The notes below the pieces were generated by a model. It did not search any database. It was not told where the DNA came from and saw nothing but the letters and a program-made list of their open reading frames with translations. DNA of 64,000 nt from Phialophora verrucosa (Eukaryota; Ascomycota; Eurotiomycetes; Chaetothyriales; Herpotrichiellaceae): positions 1,674,001 to 1,738,000 of the forward strand of contig MSED01000006.1 in assembly GCA_002099365.1 (NCBI GenBank), read 5' to 3'. A program made the translations under genes and the position numbers. Shown in pieces: positions 52,798 to 64,000 of the stretch (the stretch's first letter is position 1; each line of letters begins with the position of its first letter).

Positions 52798-53284
52798 GAG
52801 TTGCAGTTAAACGTGAACGATCCACGGTGGGTGTGGCAAAGGTCGGTGCGCTCGATTGTGGACTCAGTTAGACGGCGCGAGAGGAAATTTAAGACATCAG
52901 GGCTGAAACCTGATAAATATACTCCATCACAACGCCTCTGCGTCATCTTGCTCCTTGCCATATACCGACAGCGCCCTCTGGCTGCATAGACTCCGTCGAT
53001 TGGCTGACGCAAATGCGCTTGCCAAAAAGGGAAGCATTTCGCACGCTAAACTGGTAGGGATGAATTGATCGGGAGACCGGCACCATCTGACGAACACCGT
53101 TCAAACTGTACAAGGCCCCAGCAGTTCTGCTTGCTGGAATAGTGGAACTCTGACATGGAAGTATACGCAATCTCTCACCATGCTGGCAGTCCATGGAGTA
53201 GTTAGCAGGTATTCGAAGTTTGCAGGTCCTTACCGGGATTGAATGGTGCATGCTCTGCCTTTTATCTTCTTCTGTGATTCGTGT
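52798..53284. other. Intergenic region
   Basis: 487 bases between two minus-strand genes, holding the promoter of the previous gene. No gene recognised. Confidence 0.45.
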
Positions 53285-55190
53285 TTAATCCACGGCAGCT
53301 TGAGTCCCTGTCACCCCGAGCGTGTCCCACTCGGAGCGAGTCATCCATGGCCACGTAGCCAGAAATCTTTGCAGGTGCTTGCCCCGCTCGCCGTGGAAGG
53401 CTGTGGCAAGCAAGCCTCGAACCTCCGAGAAATTGCCTCCCGAGTCCTGTCTTGCAAGGAAGCTTGCAGCCACGGTGACCGGGAAGCCGATGAAACTGAT
53501 CAAGTAGGAGCCCACTCCAGGATTTTGGAAGTACGGGATCAGCAAGGCAACCTTGTGGGTCCACAGATGCGCGTCCATGCGCGGTGGCAGCCGAGTCGTG
53601 TCCTCCTTAGACGGTCCAGCTTCCCTGAGCCAGGAGAGGATTTGGGATAGGAGGTTGCAGGTGGTCCAGTAGATCATTCCCAGGTGGGCCATAGCGAGGT
53701 CGGTGGATGGCGGTGCCGACTCTTGACAGCTGTCGTCCAGTTCTTGGGCTGCGATGAGACTTTCTACGAAGGCAACAACGGCCTTCCCATAAGAAGTCGA
53801 CCATGACAGTAGTTGATGATCACAGCACCAACACCTTTCTTCAAGAGCTTGACCCAAGACGTATTGTTTCTCCGGCTGACTAGATAAAGTCCCAAGTGTA
53901 GCCAAATCTTCCAGTATCCCTGGAATCTCAATGAGGATATCTAGCAGCTTGTCTTTGGGCGATTTGGGATGTGTTGACCACGGAATAGTCTTCCATTCTG
54001 GGCTTCCCAAGGGACAGCGCTTACGACTCTGGAGGTAGGGGTATATCTGCACAGAACAAACTTGTCAGCACACGCACAAAGATTATTTGCATCAACCGGA
54101 TGGGTCGGAAAATACCAAATGTAGGCGGTAGTCGACAAACAATTGGTGCGCGTGTCCCTCGGTGAAGCTTTCCGGGCCACCAGCAAGAATGATAGCAATT
54201 TCACCTGAGGTGTGTCTTAGCCACGTGGGGGCGGGTAGCCATGAATACCGTCCATCAGCATTGAGGAGTAACTATTAGCGCCGGAGTGCGCTCTGGAGTC
54301 AGATCGCCAATCAGACCAAGACGCCATGGGGAAAACGCAGATGAAAGCTACCTCGTAACTTGTCAAGAGTCCGCACGCCGCCAGAATCCTGCCCCAGTTC
54401 TGCGGCCTCTTGTTCAGCAGCGACCGCGCCGTCGCCTGCAGCGACAAGCCGTAGAGGCGCCTCCCTTGTACTATTAATGATGGACATTCGACGCGCTGGG
54501 CGGTCAGCGTGAGAGCGTTTGCAAGCAATACAACGCGCACGAGGGGATCCTCGTGGTACAGGTCCTGGATAGCGCTCGTCCAACTAGTAGTCGAGTAGCG
54601 TGCAGCCTGGGGCGGGAATGCCCGGCCGTGGGGAAGCAGAGATGTCCAGTAGACCTCGAGATATTTGGACTCGCATGCGGTGCGCTCTAGTGGCCTTGCT
54701 AAGACAGGGGCGGAAAGCTGGTATTGCGCGGGGACTTGAGTCTGTGTTACGTCTAACAACGCAAATGGTGGCGGGGACGATGACGAGCCTGCCACCGAGT
54801 AGGCCGCGGCTTCGAAGCGGTACGATCCACCCTTTGTGTTGTCGTGCTCCTGACCGCTGTTGACAAAGATACGACGCTGATCATAGCCGCCGCAGGGAAT
54901 GCGAGAGAGCGTACACTGTCCACATGATGGTTTCTTCTGATCACACTGGAAGTTGTGCAAAGCACGTTAGCCCGATTTCCGTTCATATCTAGGTGAGGAG
55001 CCTCATTTATAACGTCGTGCGACACGCTGCATGGTTAAAAGTCTTCATGCCCTATGTGACTCGACTGAAAAAGGCCAATGGGCCTGGAATTTACACACGT
55101 CTCGTCAGTACTGGTCGGGGCACCACTCACGCCTTTCCTACGTCTCCGACAAGTATGACAAGCTTTAGAGCGTCCAGGAACCCCGACCAT
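53285..55190 (-). CDS. Zn2Cys6 transcription factor (MVGVPGRSK-type)
   Basis: Gal4-type regulator. Four exons (55190-55131, 54945-54352, 54271-54116, 54046-53285) give 523 residues. The zinc cluster is split by a 185-nt intron: MVGVPGRSKACHTCRRRRKG joins CDQKKPSCGQCTLSRIPCGG. This cluster right at the N-terminus, followed by YDQRRIFVN, marks a common fungal subfamily with a DUF3468-like middle region, which is seen here as LYHEDPLVRVVLLANALTL, GLLTSYE, and PEWKTIPWSTHPKSPKDKLL. Members often sit next to the secondary-metabolism or catabolic genes they control. Neighbours here are a GFA protein, an anion transporter and an SDR, which could be targets. Confidence 0.88.
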
Positions 55191-55469
55191 TGCGACCCAT
55201 TTGGCTGCATCAAGCGTCACATCCGGGACTTCGTCAGCTGGAAGGAAGGCAATACCGTCGCGGGATGAGGATCTGGCTGTTGGCAACTTGGTTGAGAGTC
55301 TTACGGGCATGTTTTCTGTCTCTCAAGTATGTGAATGGAAGGTTACCCGGGAGTCTGTAATGACGTCACCAAGGGTGTCGTCTCGGGGCGTACACAAATG
55401 ACTTATTGAGATGTAGATTTCATTGACTTCGAATACACACTTTTCATGTCCGGAGGAGGAAGAGATTCT

Positions 55470-55989
55470 TCAGTAAGATGCCCTGTCCTGTGGATGGGCC
55501 GTAGCCCGATCCCTAAGCGGCATACCGGCGGTGTCGAAGCTGATTTTCCGCGTAACATATCTGAGATCTTCGGGATCCATGTTGCGGCTATTGACGCCAA
55601 TCTCGTCTATGCTGCCTCGCTCGGGATACCAGAAACACCTACGGGCCAGTCAGGCTTGGGAACTCGGACGGAATCACTCTCCCGCTAAGAAATCTCAGGT
55701 ATAGAGGCGATAATATGTGCACGAGTGAGAAGTCTTACATGCAGCCACAGTTATCACAAAAGTTGAAGGAGATGTCTCGATCGCCCCAGATGTACTTCTT
55801 TACATCGCCGGTTTTGTGCTTGTTAATGGTGACCTCTTCGGGCTTGTAGTATATCCATGCAGCTGCGTAGCGACGACAGAGAGTGCATTGGCATTCGTTG
55901 ATCTCCTTTGGCTGATAGGGGACAATCACCTCGATCGCGCCGCAATGGCAGATTGATTTGAGGGGTGACCTGGCAGATGGGCCGGCCAT
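55470..55989 (-). CDS. GFA-family (glutathione-dependent formaldehyde-activating-like) protein
   Basis: Small zinc-fold protein of 139 residues from two exons (55989-55739, 55638-55470). The zinc ligands appear in order: ICHCGAIEV (C-x-C), ECQCTLCRRYAA (C-x2-C), and FCDNCGCM (C-x2-C). The second exon was identified by family similarity (PERGSIDEIGVNSRNMDPED) and by joining ATG across the splice. In this family the natural substrate is usually unknown; S-hydroxymethylglutathione formation is known for the bacterial prototype only. It lies between a Zn2Cys6 regulator and an anion transporter, all on the minus strand. Confidence 0.85.
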
Positions 55990-56955
55990 GTTGAGCAAAC
56001 CGTGGAAAGGAGAGTGATTAAGAGGTAGTTTGTAACTGTAGCGCTTCTTCCTTACTGCCTCGCGGGATTTATAATGCAACAGCCACAGCGACTAGCCATT
56101 GCTATCCAGTAGATCGGTATGTTACGGAGTACTCGCGAATTGTTGCTAGTGCAAGGCAACCTCAGGCAGCAGAGCAACTTTGCTTCCTAATTCGTTTCAA
56201 GGTCAAGTCGCGTCGATCACACCACCGCTCTTCTCCACCAGTCAGAGCCACTACATTTCACATTGCCAAACACGAGGCTTTCCTTTGAAGTCGAAAATCA
56301 GAAATGGCTCTCATTAGCAACATGTCTGGCGATGCACCAGCGCCAACGGCCAAGTCTGGGATGTATTCTTACCTTCAGTAATGCAAAACCTCTTAACACA
56401 CGTGCATTATCCACGGTTCGTGTCTCCAAGCAATAAACCGGAACTCGATATAATTACCGGCGAGGTATCGCATTGCCTTTTACTATACATCAGGCATTTT
56501 TGCAGGCATCTCGCTATCATTTCATGTCATTTACCGTGATGCGCCACCCACTTTGGCTGTGTGACATCGATATTTGCGAATCCAACACACTTTGAGCAAT
56601 CGTATCGCTAGGTACACTAGACTGTAAGAGAGGGTAGGGCGCGAGTGCACGACTAGTAGTATTGCCTCGACCTATTCCGGCCACGCAACGACCGCTCTCC
56701 CCTCTACCCCCTCCCACTTTGACCTCACGCTCCTTTGTGATGAATAGTTTGAGCACCAGCGCTCGCCAGTACCCCATTTGATGGGCAGGGCGGACGATAC
56801 CATTCGATAGGGTTGGAGATGCCGTTGCCACCTCCTTGGAGGAGCTGAAGATGTTGTGGGGGGGAAGAATCGAAGAGGGTTTCCATGACTGTTGCGTGCG
56901 TTCAGTTTCCGAAGGTAGCGCGCTCATTGTAATGCTCGTGTTTGGGCGCCCGGCT
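55990..56955. other. Intergenic region
   Basis: About 966 bases between the GFA gene start and the transporter stop. Open frames here overlap the transporter end and are probably chance frames. Confidence 0.4.
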
Positions 56956-58433
56956 TCAGAGGGTATAACGGAAACTTGGCCGGCCTTCGAGGATCTTGCC
57001 TTCCTCATCGGCCTTCTTGTTTTCTCGGCGGAAGTACCACATCAGAAACGCGGTAAAACCCATGGTAATGAGCATGCATGTGAACGAGGCGTACAATCCA
57101 GGTCGGAATCGAGGGGCGTCCTGGGTCCGGAAGATGAGAGAGCCGATGATACCACCGATGCCTCCCAGGGTGGTCTGGATGGCGACAGCAATCTGTCGCT
57201 TCGCCGCACCGGGGGTGTTGTTCAGGAGGAACGTGATGGCCGAGGGGATGGCACAATAGTTGCCGATGATTCCCAGGAAGATTCCAACGAGGCGACTCCC
57301 ATTATTTGGTCCCCACCCGATCAAAAGAAAACCGACAATAACCATGAGGCACAGCCCGATGATAAAAGGTCCACGTCTACGGACCTTGTCGGCCCAGGTT
57401 CCGATGATAAAGGAGCAAATGGCGGCTGCCACGTACGGGGGCGTGACGAGACATTGGCTGTACGCGGTATTGTAGCCGAATCCATTGAGGATGGTCGGGG
57501 TGAAGAACGCCATTGTGTAACCTCCTGCGGTGGGAAAGCACAGTAGTGACCCCATCATCCAGATCTTCCAGTCCTTGGCTGCCTCGAGGAGATGTTTGCG
57601 CTGAAGGGGCTCTTCGGCCTCATCACGGTCGTCCATGAGGCGTTGCTGAAACCACGCGCGCTGTTGCTCATTCAGCCACTTGGCCTTTTCTGGGAAATCT
57701 GTTATGACCAGGTAGAAAGGGACAGCCGTGGCGACGGTGATGAGACCGGGGATGATGAAAATCCAACGCCAGCCCCGAAGCCCACCAACCCCTTCCATCC
57801 GGCTTAGGCCGTACGAGAGAATGCCGTTGAAACCTGCGATCACGGCGCCGCCGATAAACCAGAATGCGATCCGTTTCTGCGTCTCGTATCGTTTGTACCA
57901 GGAAGAAATCAGGTATAGCGCAGCTGGCTGCTCACTTTTAGTACTTGGGACACGCCCATTGGGAGCATTAGAAGGAGCTAACATACGTTGAAGCCTGCCT
58001 CGAACAATCCAAGTAAGACTCGTAAGCCGCATAAGTTGGAAAAGGTCTTGACAAATCCGCAGCACATGGCGAGAACGCCCCAGCAGACAATGAGCGTAGT
58101 CAAGTATCGGGAGACCCCTACCGTCCTGATGATCGCGTTGCTGGGGATTTCGAATAGAGTGTAGGTAATGAAGAAGACCATGAGGATGACATTATATTGG
58201 TTACCCGTCAAGTTGAGGTCTTCCGACATCCCAACAATGCGGGCGTTGGACAGATTGGCCCTGTCGATAAAGGACAAGCCGTACAGCAGGGTCAAAGTAG
58301 GGAGGAGCCTCCAATCCGCCCTACGGATGAGCTTGCGTCCTTCTAGATGGGAAATGCCAGTTGTGTCTGGGGCGACTTCTTCCTCGTGTTCGTTCGACAC
58401 GATTATTGTCGCTTTCAAGTCGTCGTCCGCCAT
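56956..58433 (-). CDS. MFS anion transporter, allantoate permease (Dal5)-like
   Basis: Anion:cation symporter subfamily of the major facilitator superfamily, importing organic anions such as allantoate, nicotinate or other carboxylates in relatives. Two exons (58433-57987, 57927-56956) give 472 residues. Family marks are RRADWRLLPTLTLLYGLSFI with DRANLSNARIVGM, FEIPSNAIIRTVGVSRYL, GLFEAGFNPAALYLISSWYK across the splice, and RGWRWIFIIPGLITV. FPEKAKWLNEQQRAW follows TM6. GTWADKVRRRGPFIIG is the second motif A. The last part has LLNNTPGAAKRQIAVAIQ and a polar tail. The start was set at MADDDLK, since longer in-frame starts do not fit the family. It is divergent from the SDR gene. Confidence 0.92.
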
Positions 58434-59277
58434 GGTCTGTAGCCGTCGACTTTGACAATGGGATGCTTTGCCTGAGAATGCTGGTTTGGTCCGAAAGTCT
58501 TGTTCAAGTTTTGTTCCAGTCTTAGGCGTCGCAATGAATGCTGAAATGGGGTCTTCGCAAACATCAGTGGAGTTTTTAAAATGATTCAGCGTTGTGAAAA
58601 TGGCTGGACTGCAGGAATAGTTAACCCTGATGAATCTTTGCTTTCTGTCCACGCTCTGCGGAGTCGATCTCGGCGGGGCAAGAAACCTCGGTGGATGAGC
58701 CGACCTTTACAAGCATAGAGGCCGACTTGGGCCAAGAACGCCGAATCATGGGGTTAGGAGCGTGAATCTGGAGTCTCCGAACACTAACCATTCAGTGTTT
58801 TGACGAGCGTTCGAGCTTGGACTTTGTTTTCGGAGCTGGCGAACTCCCAACAGTCCGGTTACGGGACAATAACTGATGCTGTGGTGTTTACGGGGGAGGT
58901 CTATAGGCTGTTGGGTCGGCTGTGGGGTATGCCGAAGCCGACCCCCTGGACCGAGCCAGCCTTCGGTCTCAAGGACCGAACCCAGCACTCTGGCGGGTGT
59001 GAAATTCAGCGCGAGGCGGCAGAGGAGAGGACGATCGATGATCCATCCATGCTATCGTCCCGTGATCATTAGATACTCCCGCGATTGTTCATATAGGGTG
59101 CATTTGCCACAATCGTTGTTGGACGGACTTCGAGTCGGGGCAGTTTCGTCAGAAGCACAGGGTGATCATTCTGATGCTCGACTGGAAGAGAAGGCGTAAG
59201 AGACTCTAGCCCTCTTTCCCGTACCCGTTACCGATTGGAACTTGTGTTCCAGTGCATTCCGCCAACCGTCCCTCGAA
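58434..59277. promoter_or_regulatory. Divergent promoter region
   Basis: 844 bases between the anion transporter and the SDR, transcribed away from each other. A segment near 58925-58990 has several CGG/CCG triplets (GCCGACCCCC, TTCGGTCTCAAGGACCGAA), of the kind bound by Zn2Cys6 factors; the second is an inverted repeat TTCGGT-CTCAAGG-ACCGAA at about 58963-58981. Assignment to a factor is inference. Confidence 0.5.
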
Positions 59278-60609
59278 ATGAGGCCGACCGCCAGTGAGCA
59301 GAAAGTTGCCCTCGTTACCGGGGCCTCGCGTGGGATCGGGAAAGCCATAGCATTGCGCTTAGCGCAAGATGGTTGTGATGTTGGGGTAAGAGGCTCTTGG
59401 AAGCTGAGAGTCTCCTTGTCCGGCATCTGACCATTCCAGATCAACGATATTGAGGAAAAAGCACCAGATCTGGCAAAATTGGCAGCCGAGATTGAGGAAA
59501 AAGGTCGTACAGCCGGTGCATCCAAGTAACTTGGAACTGACGAAGGCGGCTAGGCAGAAGAGCTTTCATCACCACTGGCGATGTTAGTGGTGAAGAATAT
59601 GTCGAAAAAATGGTCGACGATGTTGTGGATAACCTAGGGCAACTCAATGTTCGGACTCTTCCCCCGTCCACCCACCAGTTACTCAGTACAGCATGACAGA
59701 TCATGGTAGCAAATGCCGGTATTCTGATCGTTAAAAATATGTTTGAAATCAGCATGGAAGAATTCGACAGAACGCAGGCGGTAAGCAATCAGAAGGTTCG
59801 GGAGAGCAGGCCCGGCATGAATACTGACCTTTGCAATAGATCAACTGCCGTGGCGTCTTCTTGTGTTACCGGAAAGCAGGTCAGGAACAGATGTCAATGC
59901 CGTCTTGCTTCAAGTCGGTCACTCACTTCCTCTTAGCCAAGCAGATGATCAAGCAAGGCAAAGGCGGAAAGATCATTGCCGCCGGATCGACGTCTTCGCA
60001 CCGGCCTGTCTGTTTGTCTTGTACCAGGTCGCAGCTCATGACTGACGAAAACATCACAGCAAGCCATCAACATCGCATACGGCGTGAGCAAGTTTGGGGT
60101 CCGGGCAATGACTCAAGCAGCTGCATTGGAACTGGCACGGTACAATATCAATGTTCGTCTTCAGCCTGGTGGTCTTGTATCACGTGCTGACATTGGATTT
60201 CCAGGTCAACGGCAAGGATCCTGGGAATCTTTCGCTCGTCAGGTTGCTGACAGAGATCCAGCTTACTGTCCAGGAATTACGCGCACTCCTGTTCGTATCC
60301 CAAACTCCCAATTCTAGGAGATGAGGGAACGTGGACACTGACCGGGGTGCAGATGTGGGATGATGCCCTTGAGCCCGAGTCCAAGCGACTCGACATACCT
60401 AAAGAAAGGGTCTTTGACAACTATACGGAGACCAAATGCGCCTTGAAAAGGGCATCAGTGAGGACCGCTCGGTTGTAAGATATCGGCATTGATGCTGATG
60501 CTTCTTCACGTCGTAGGAGCCAGATGACATTGCCAACCTCGTCTCTTTTCTTGCGAGTGAACAATCGAGGCAGATGACCGGTCAAAGTGTCCTGATGGAC
60601 GGCGGTTAG
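59278..60609 (+). CDS. Short-chain dehydrogenase/reductase
   Basis: NAD(P)-dependent oxidoreductase. Ten exons (59278-59385, 59440-59525, 59558-59648, 59700-59780, 59840-59879, 59937-60007, 60060-60152, 60205-60237, 60353-60457, 60517-60609) join in phase to 266 residues, the classical SDR size. The cofactor motif is TGASRGIGKAIALRLAQ, the NAG motif VANAGI, and the active-site Tyr-Lys is in YGVSKFGVRAMTQAAA; the upstream Ser is in IIAAGSTSSHRP. The end is VSFLASEQSRQMTGQSVLMD then GG. It resembles fungal diacetyl/acetoin-reductase-type SDRs. Intron density is very high, one intron is only 32 nt and two start GTTCG, so the model needs transcript support. It is divergent from the anion transporter. 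Confidence 0.8.
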
Positions 60610-61210
60610 TTGGAGTCCGCCGCAGTGTCCGATGTTGACTCACCAAATTTAGGTATTCTTTTTTCCTAGGGGAGAACCACTGTAGTACCAGGCAAATTGG
60701 GCGACTCGGTCTAGGCATGTTTCCCTGAGGAGAAGTACGGATACGGTACCAAGGAAAATAACCTAGAAGGTGCACGACTTGGGATATTAAGTTGGTACGA
60801 AGGGTCTCCTGTACTTGGTACAATACCATTATACGCCAAGTTCGAAGAGGGGTCGCTGGAGGTGCTTAAGTAGAGGGTGTGAGGGTCCAACTTGCGTTCC
60901 CCCGAGAATCCAATCATTCCAAGTTACCCCAGGTAGTCTTCTGCCTTCCCTTTTCTTCCCCTCCCCTTCCTGGGGAAAATGTACATACGTCCTCGTACCA
61001 CTTGCTCCGCCCGCACTTGCCTTCTATTATGAATTGTTCTGGCCTTCCGCCCCCGCAACTGGGAAACTTAGTCAAGAGGGGGGACAGGCTACGGGCCCAT
61101 CGACTGGCTACCTAGCCACCTAGGTACTTAGAAGTTCTATTCCCCGGCTTTAAATTGCGTGCGCAGACCCAGGTCGCAAGCTGCACAGCCATCCAAAGCT
61201 GCATGACACT
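60610..61210. other. Intergenic region
   Basis: 600 bases between the SDR stop and the next regulator's start. Holds the regulator promoter, with pyrimidine-rich CTTCCCTTTTCTTCCCCTCC near 60942-60961. No gene recognised. Confidence 0.45.
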
Positions 61211-63293
61211 ATGGTACTCATGGGATTTGACCGGGCGTCGGCGGCGTGCGTCGATTGTCATAATCGCAAGGTATGTGGTGCTCTTCCAGAGGAGATATCG
61301 GCTGACCACTGGCCCTCCCAGGTGCGGTGCAATCGGCAGGACACGCCGGATGGTGTGTGTAAACACTGTCGGCGCAAGAAGCAGAAATGCGTGTAAGTAG
61401 GCGCCCGCCACCTATGTATCGCATCGCCTGTCTGCCAACACCATCTCCCATCTCTTAGCATTCGCAATGGCTTGCGCACTCGACACCTGGCCCTCGAAAC
61501 GATCCCAGCAATATCAGACCCATTGTCCCCCGCAGTTGGCACTCCGCGAGACGTGCCGAGTCTACCATCTTGTGAACCTTCCATCACATCTCCCGCACAG
61601 CAAGGAGATGTGGGAGACCAAGCCCAAGCACCAAGAACCCCTTTAGCCGCCTTCTCATCGGAAGCGAATGGGCAACCTGGCTATGTTGGCGAGAAGTCTT
61701 TACTTCAGCCAGAATTGGAAAGTCGCCCAAAAACGTCGGGCTTCGTACCTCAATTCATACCCATCAAAGACTCCATCATCCGGTTGACCGAAGCCGCCGT
61801 TCTGCCTGGACAGAGTCTGCTGGCAGCATTGACGGATTCTTATTTCCAGCATGTCTTCCACCGGTACCCCGTCGTGGAGCGAGAAGACCTCGTTTCGGGG
61901 ACACGTTCGGTCCTGATGCAACAAGCAATTTGCATGGCTGGAAGTCTAATGCGACTCTCGGCAAAACCGCAGGCTTTGTCGACGACCCATTCTTTCTACG
62001 AAAAGTCCAAAATCATGATATTTCTCAATCATGAATCCGACCCTCTTGCCGTTTTGTCGGCAATATGCCTTATGATCTCTTGGAGTACCAATAACACGGG
62101 TTCCCTCAGTCTCGACTGCCCGTGGCATTGGACTGGGTCAGGAATTCGATTGGCGACGCAGATGGGCCTGCACCGGGAGTCTACGTACATCAACCGCCCG
62201 GAGGCGGGCCGAATGCGTCGACTGTGGTGGATCTTGATTGTCAGTCATGTATACTTGAAAGTCGTTGTTGTTGAACCCTCTGCTGAACCAGTTATAGAAT
62301 GCCGATAGACTACAGGCTGTGTGTTTTGCACGGCCCCTTGGCCTGAAACAAACAGACTATGACACGGAGCTCCCCTCAAATGCCGACTTTACCTACCACA
62401 GCGTGTCGAATCTGGTCTTCATCCATTTTACCAGACTGACCTCTATTATGGTCGAGGTGGCTGGATCCAGTGGCCATCATAAGGAAGTTCCCGAGCCCGA
62501 CACCGAGAGACTTACAACACGGCTTATCCAGTGGATTTCTCAGCTACCGGAAGAAATCCGCCTCTACGATGCTTCGGGAATCCGTCGACCCTATCTAGAG
62601 TCGATATCGGAACTTCATCTACTCTACTTTGTTACCGTGATATTCCTTGAAGCCATGCATAAGAAACAAGTGGAGCAATGGAGCACGTCCATCTTAGCGC
62701 TAATTGCGTCGTCGTGCGCTATTCGGCTCTTGGAGGAAATCGATTGTCGAGAGGATGTGAGCTCCATGTCATCTGTAACTACCTGGTTCATCATGGTGAT
62801 CGCCATCCCTCAGTTGTACTATCGACCGCAGGCATCTACTCAAGAAGAATTGCGTAAAGAAGAACTTGACATACTTTCTGGCGTCATCGAGCAGCTGCGT
62901 CCAAAATATGGCGGCGCCAACGTTGTGCGGCGAAACATCGACAGAATTCGCCGGGAGGTTGCTCGTCACCCACAACAGTGTCAAGGAGACGGACAAAACG
63001 AGACAACGACCAATGCCGACGGCGGCATGGCTGCACCACGACACCTAAAAGAACTGTTTCCCTTTCCCAAATCATTGTGCCTCAACTTGGAACTGTTGGG
63101 GGCGGATGTCAACGAGCAGCCTGACCTCGCCGTCAACTTTCTCCCATTTGGGAACGATGGATTTTCATGGACGTTTAACGAACCTCAGTCGTGGCCGGAC
63201 ACATTCGGATTCAACACTCTTGACACTGCCGATGATACTTTCCCTCATTCTTTGGGTCCATTTGACACTCTGATGCCCGGAGACATGATGTAG
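61211..63293 (+). CDS. Zn2Cys6 transcription factor with fungal_trans domain
   Basis: Gal4-type regulator. Four exons (61211-61270, 61322-61392, 61459-62239, 62298-63293) give 635 residues. The zinc cluster is made across the first splice: CVDCHNRKVRC, then CKHCRRKKQKC, C-x2-C-x6-C in both halves. The fungal_trans domain is visible from SYFQHVFHRYPVVEREDL through HWTGSGIRLATQMGLHRES, RRLWWILI and NADRLQAVCFARPLGL across the last splice. The C-terminus contains an acidic aromatic stretch (NTLDTADDTFPHSLGPFDTL), a possible activation region. It sits between an SDR and a quinone oxidoreductase gene, all plus strand, which makes these likely targets. Confidence 0.88.
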
Positions 63294-63733
63294 AGGCTGC
63301 TCTCAACCGAAGAGCGCAGTGCTTCTGGTATGACCGATGAACTCTTCCTCCAACGTAACTTCAGTTTCGAATTTCAACAACCACCTACACTTTGTCACCG
63401 GGGATTGATTTAGAGGTTCGGTCCTTCTGGATTGCCGAGCATCGGTACGCCGAGGACTAAATCGACCTATGATCATGGAATCAGCGGGCATTTTTCGGAC
63501 GAGGCAACAAGCGGTTTTCAAGGCTTGGTCCAGGTTCGACATTCCAGATATGCAAAAGGTTCCAAAAGTAATGGTTTGAGAGCATAATAGGCACAGGCCT
63601 GACTGTATACACACAACTTGATCCAACAGCGCGTTGATCTTGCCACCCACCTCGAGACTCCATCCACCGACATCAACGGCTCTCCTTGGCACACGGTAGA
63701 AGTCGCGCAGCAGCAACGTCCAAGTCAGCCAGC
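63294..63733. other. Intergenic region
   Basis: 440 bases between the regulator and the quinone oxidoreductase start. No gene recognised. Confidence 0.45.
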
Positions 63734-64000
63734 ATGGTGAATATTCCGTCAACCATGAGAGCGGTGGTCATAGATGAAGTTGGGGGTCGTGAGAAGCTTC
63801 AATATACCGAATCACACCCTGTCCCTCAACCCAAAGCCGGCGAGCTTTTGGTCAAGAATGAGATTGCAGGTGTGAACTTCATCGACATCTACTTTCGAAC
63901 AGGCCACTACCCCGCCCCTCGTCCGTTCCCTCTGGTCTTGGGTGCGGAAGCCATCGGCACAGTTGCGGCCATAGTTGGTCCCAATCCCCACGGATTCCAC
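63734..64000 (+). CDS. Quinone oxidoreductase (zeta-crystallin type), N-terminal part
   Basis: NADPH-dependent quinone reductase of the medium-chain dehydrogenase superfamily, cut by the window edge after 89 residues. The visible N-terminus has MRAVVIDEVGGREKLQYTES, PKAGELLVKNEIAGVNFIDI, YFRTGHYPAPRPFPLVLGAE and AIGTVAAIVG, the catalytic-domain start of the zeta-crystallin/QOR group. The residues that bind catalytic zinc in alcohol dehydrogenases are absent, as usual for QOR. Two starts are possible (MVNIPSTM or the second Met); the first is listed. Confidence 0.9.
   Translation, partial: MVNIPSTMRAVVIDEVGGREKLQYTESHPVPQPKAGELLVKNEIAGVNFIDIYFRTGHYPAPRPFPLVLGAEAIGTVAAIVGPNPHGFH

Overview
The window is nuclear DNA of a filamentous ascomycete (Pezizomycotina). 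Most genes carry one to nine short GT-AG introns of about 45-90 nt, often with CTAAC/CTGAC-like branch sites. The gene set is typical of these fungi: Zn2Cys6 regulators, HET-domain proteins, several MFS transporter families, a GMC oxidase and a Baeyer-Villiger monooxygenase. Placement in Eurotiomycetes, perhaps black-yeast-like Chaetothyriales, is a guess from the metabolic content and cannot be proven here. Exon boundaries below were read by eye from splice consensus, reading phase and family alignment recalled from memory; no search was run.

Left accessory part (1-21 kb). A truncated Zn2Cys6 regulator is followed by an MFS transporter divergent from a 4,5-dihydroxyphthalate decarboxylase-like gene, then an intronless class-3 aldehyde dehydrogenase; together they suggest aromatic acid catabolism. 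Next is an unusual mosaic: a HET-domain gene with an epsin-type ENTH domain fused in frame upstream and a piece of an SR-protein RRM lying across its stop codon. The ENTH-HET part carries two apparent frameshifts. A second, intact HET gene faces it. A GMC alcohol oxidase-like gene and a Baeyer-Villiger monooxygenase follow on the minus strand.

Core part (21.8-37 kb). This block holds conserved genes: SDH4 (succinate dehydrogenase membrane anchor), a Maf-type nucleotide pyrophosphatase, LYS1 (saccharopine dehydrogenase) divergent from Maf, a GFA/CENP-V-fold protein, a small bHLH regulator, two long low-complexity proteins and a five-exon RidA-family deaminase.

Right accessory part (37-64 kb). 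Orphan ORFs and a C2H2 protein are followed by a DHA1-type drug transporter, a 2OG-Fe(II) oxygenase with a repeat-filled long intron, a sugar porter, a small protein in which every cysteine is a Cys-Pro motif within a 78-residue duplication, a decayed persulfide-dioxygenase-like metallo-beta-lactamase, and a conserved hypothetical protein. The last 11 kb look like a catabolic cluster: two Zn2Cys6 regulators, a GFA protein, an allantoate-permease-type transporter, a ten-exon SDR and the start of a quinone oxidoreductase.

No rRNA, tRNA, CRISPR array or intact transposon was recognised.
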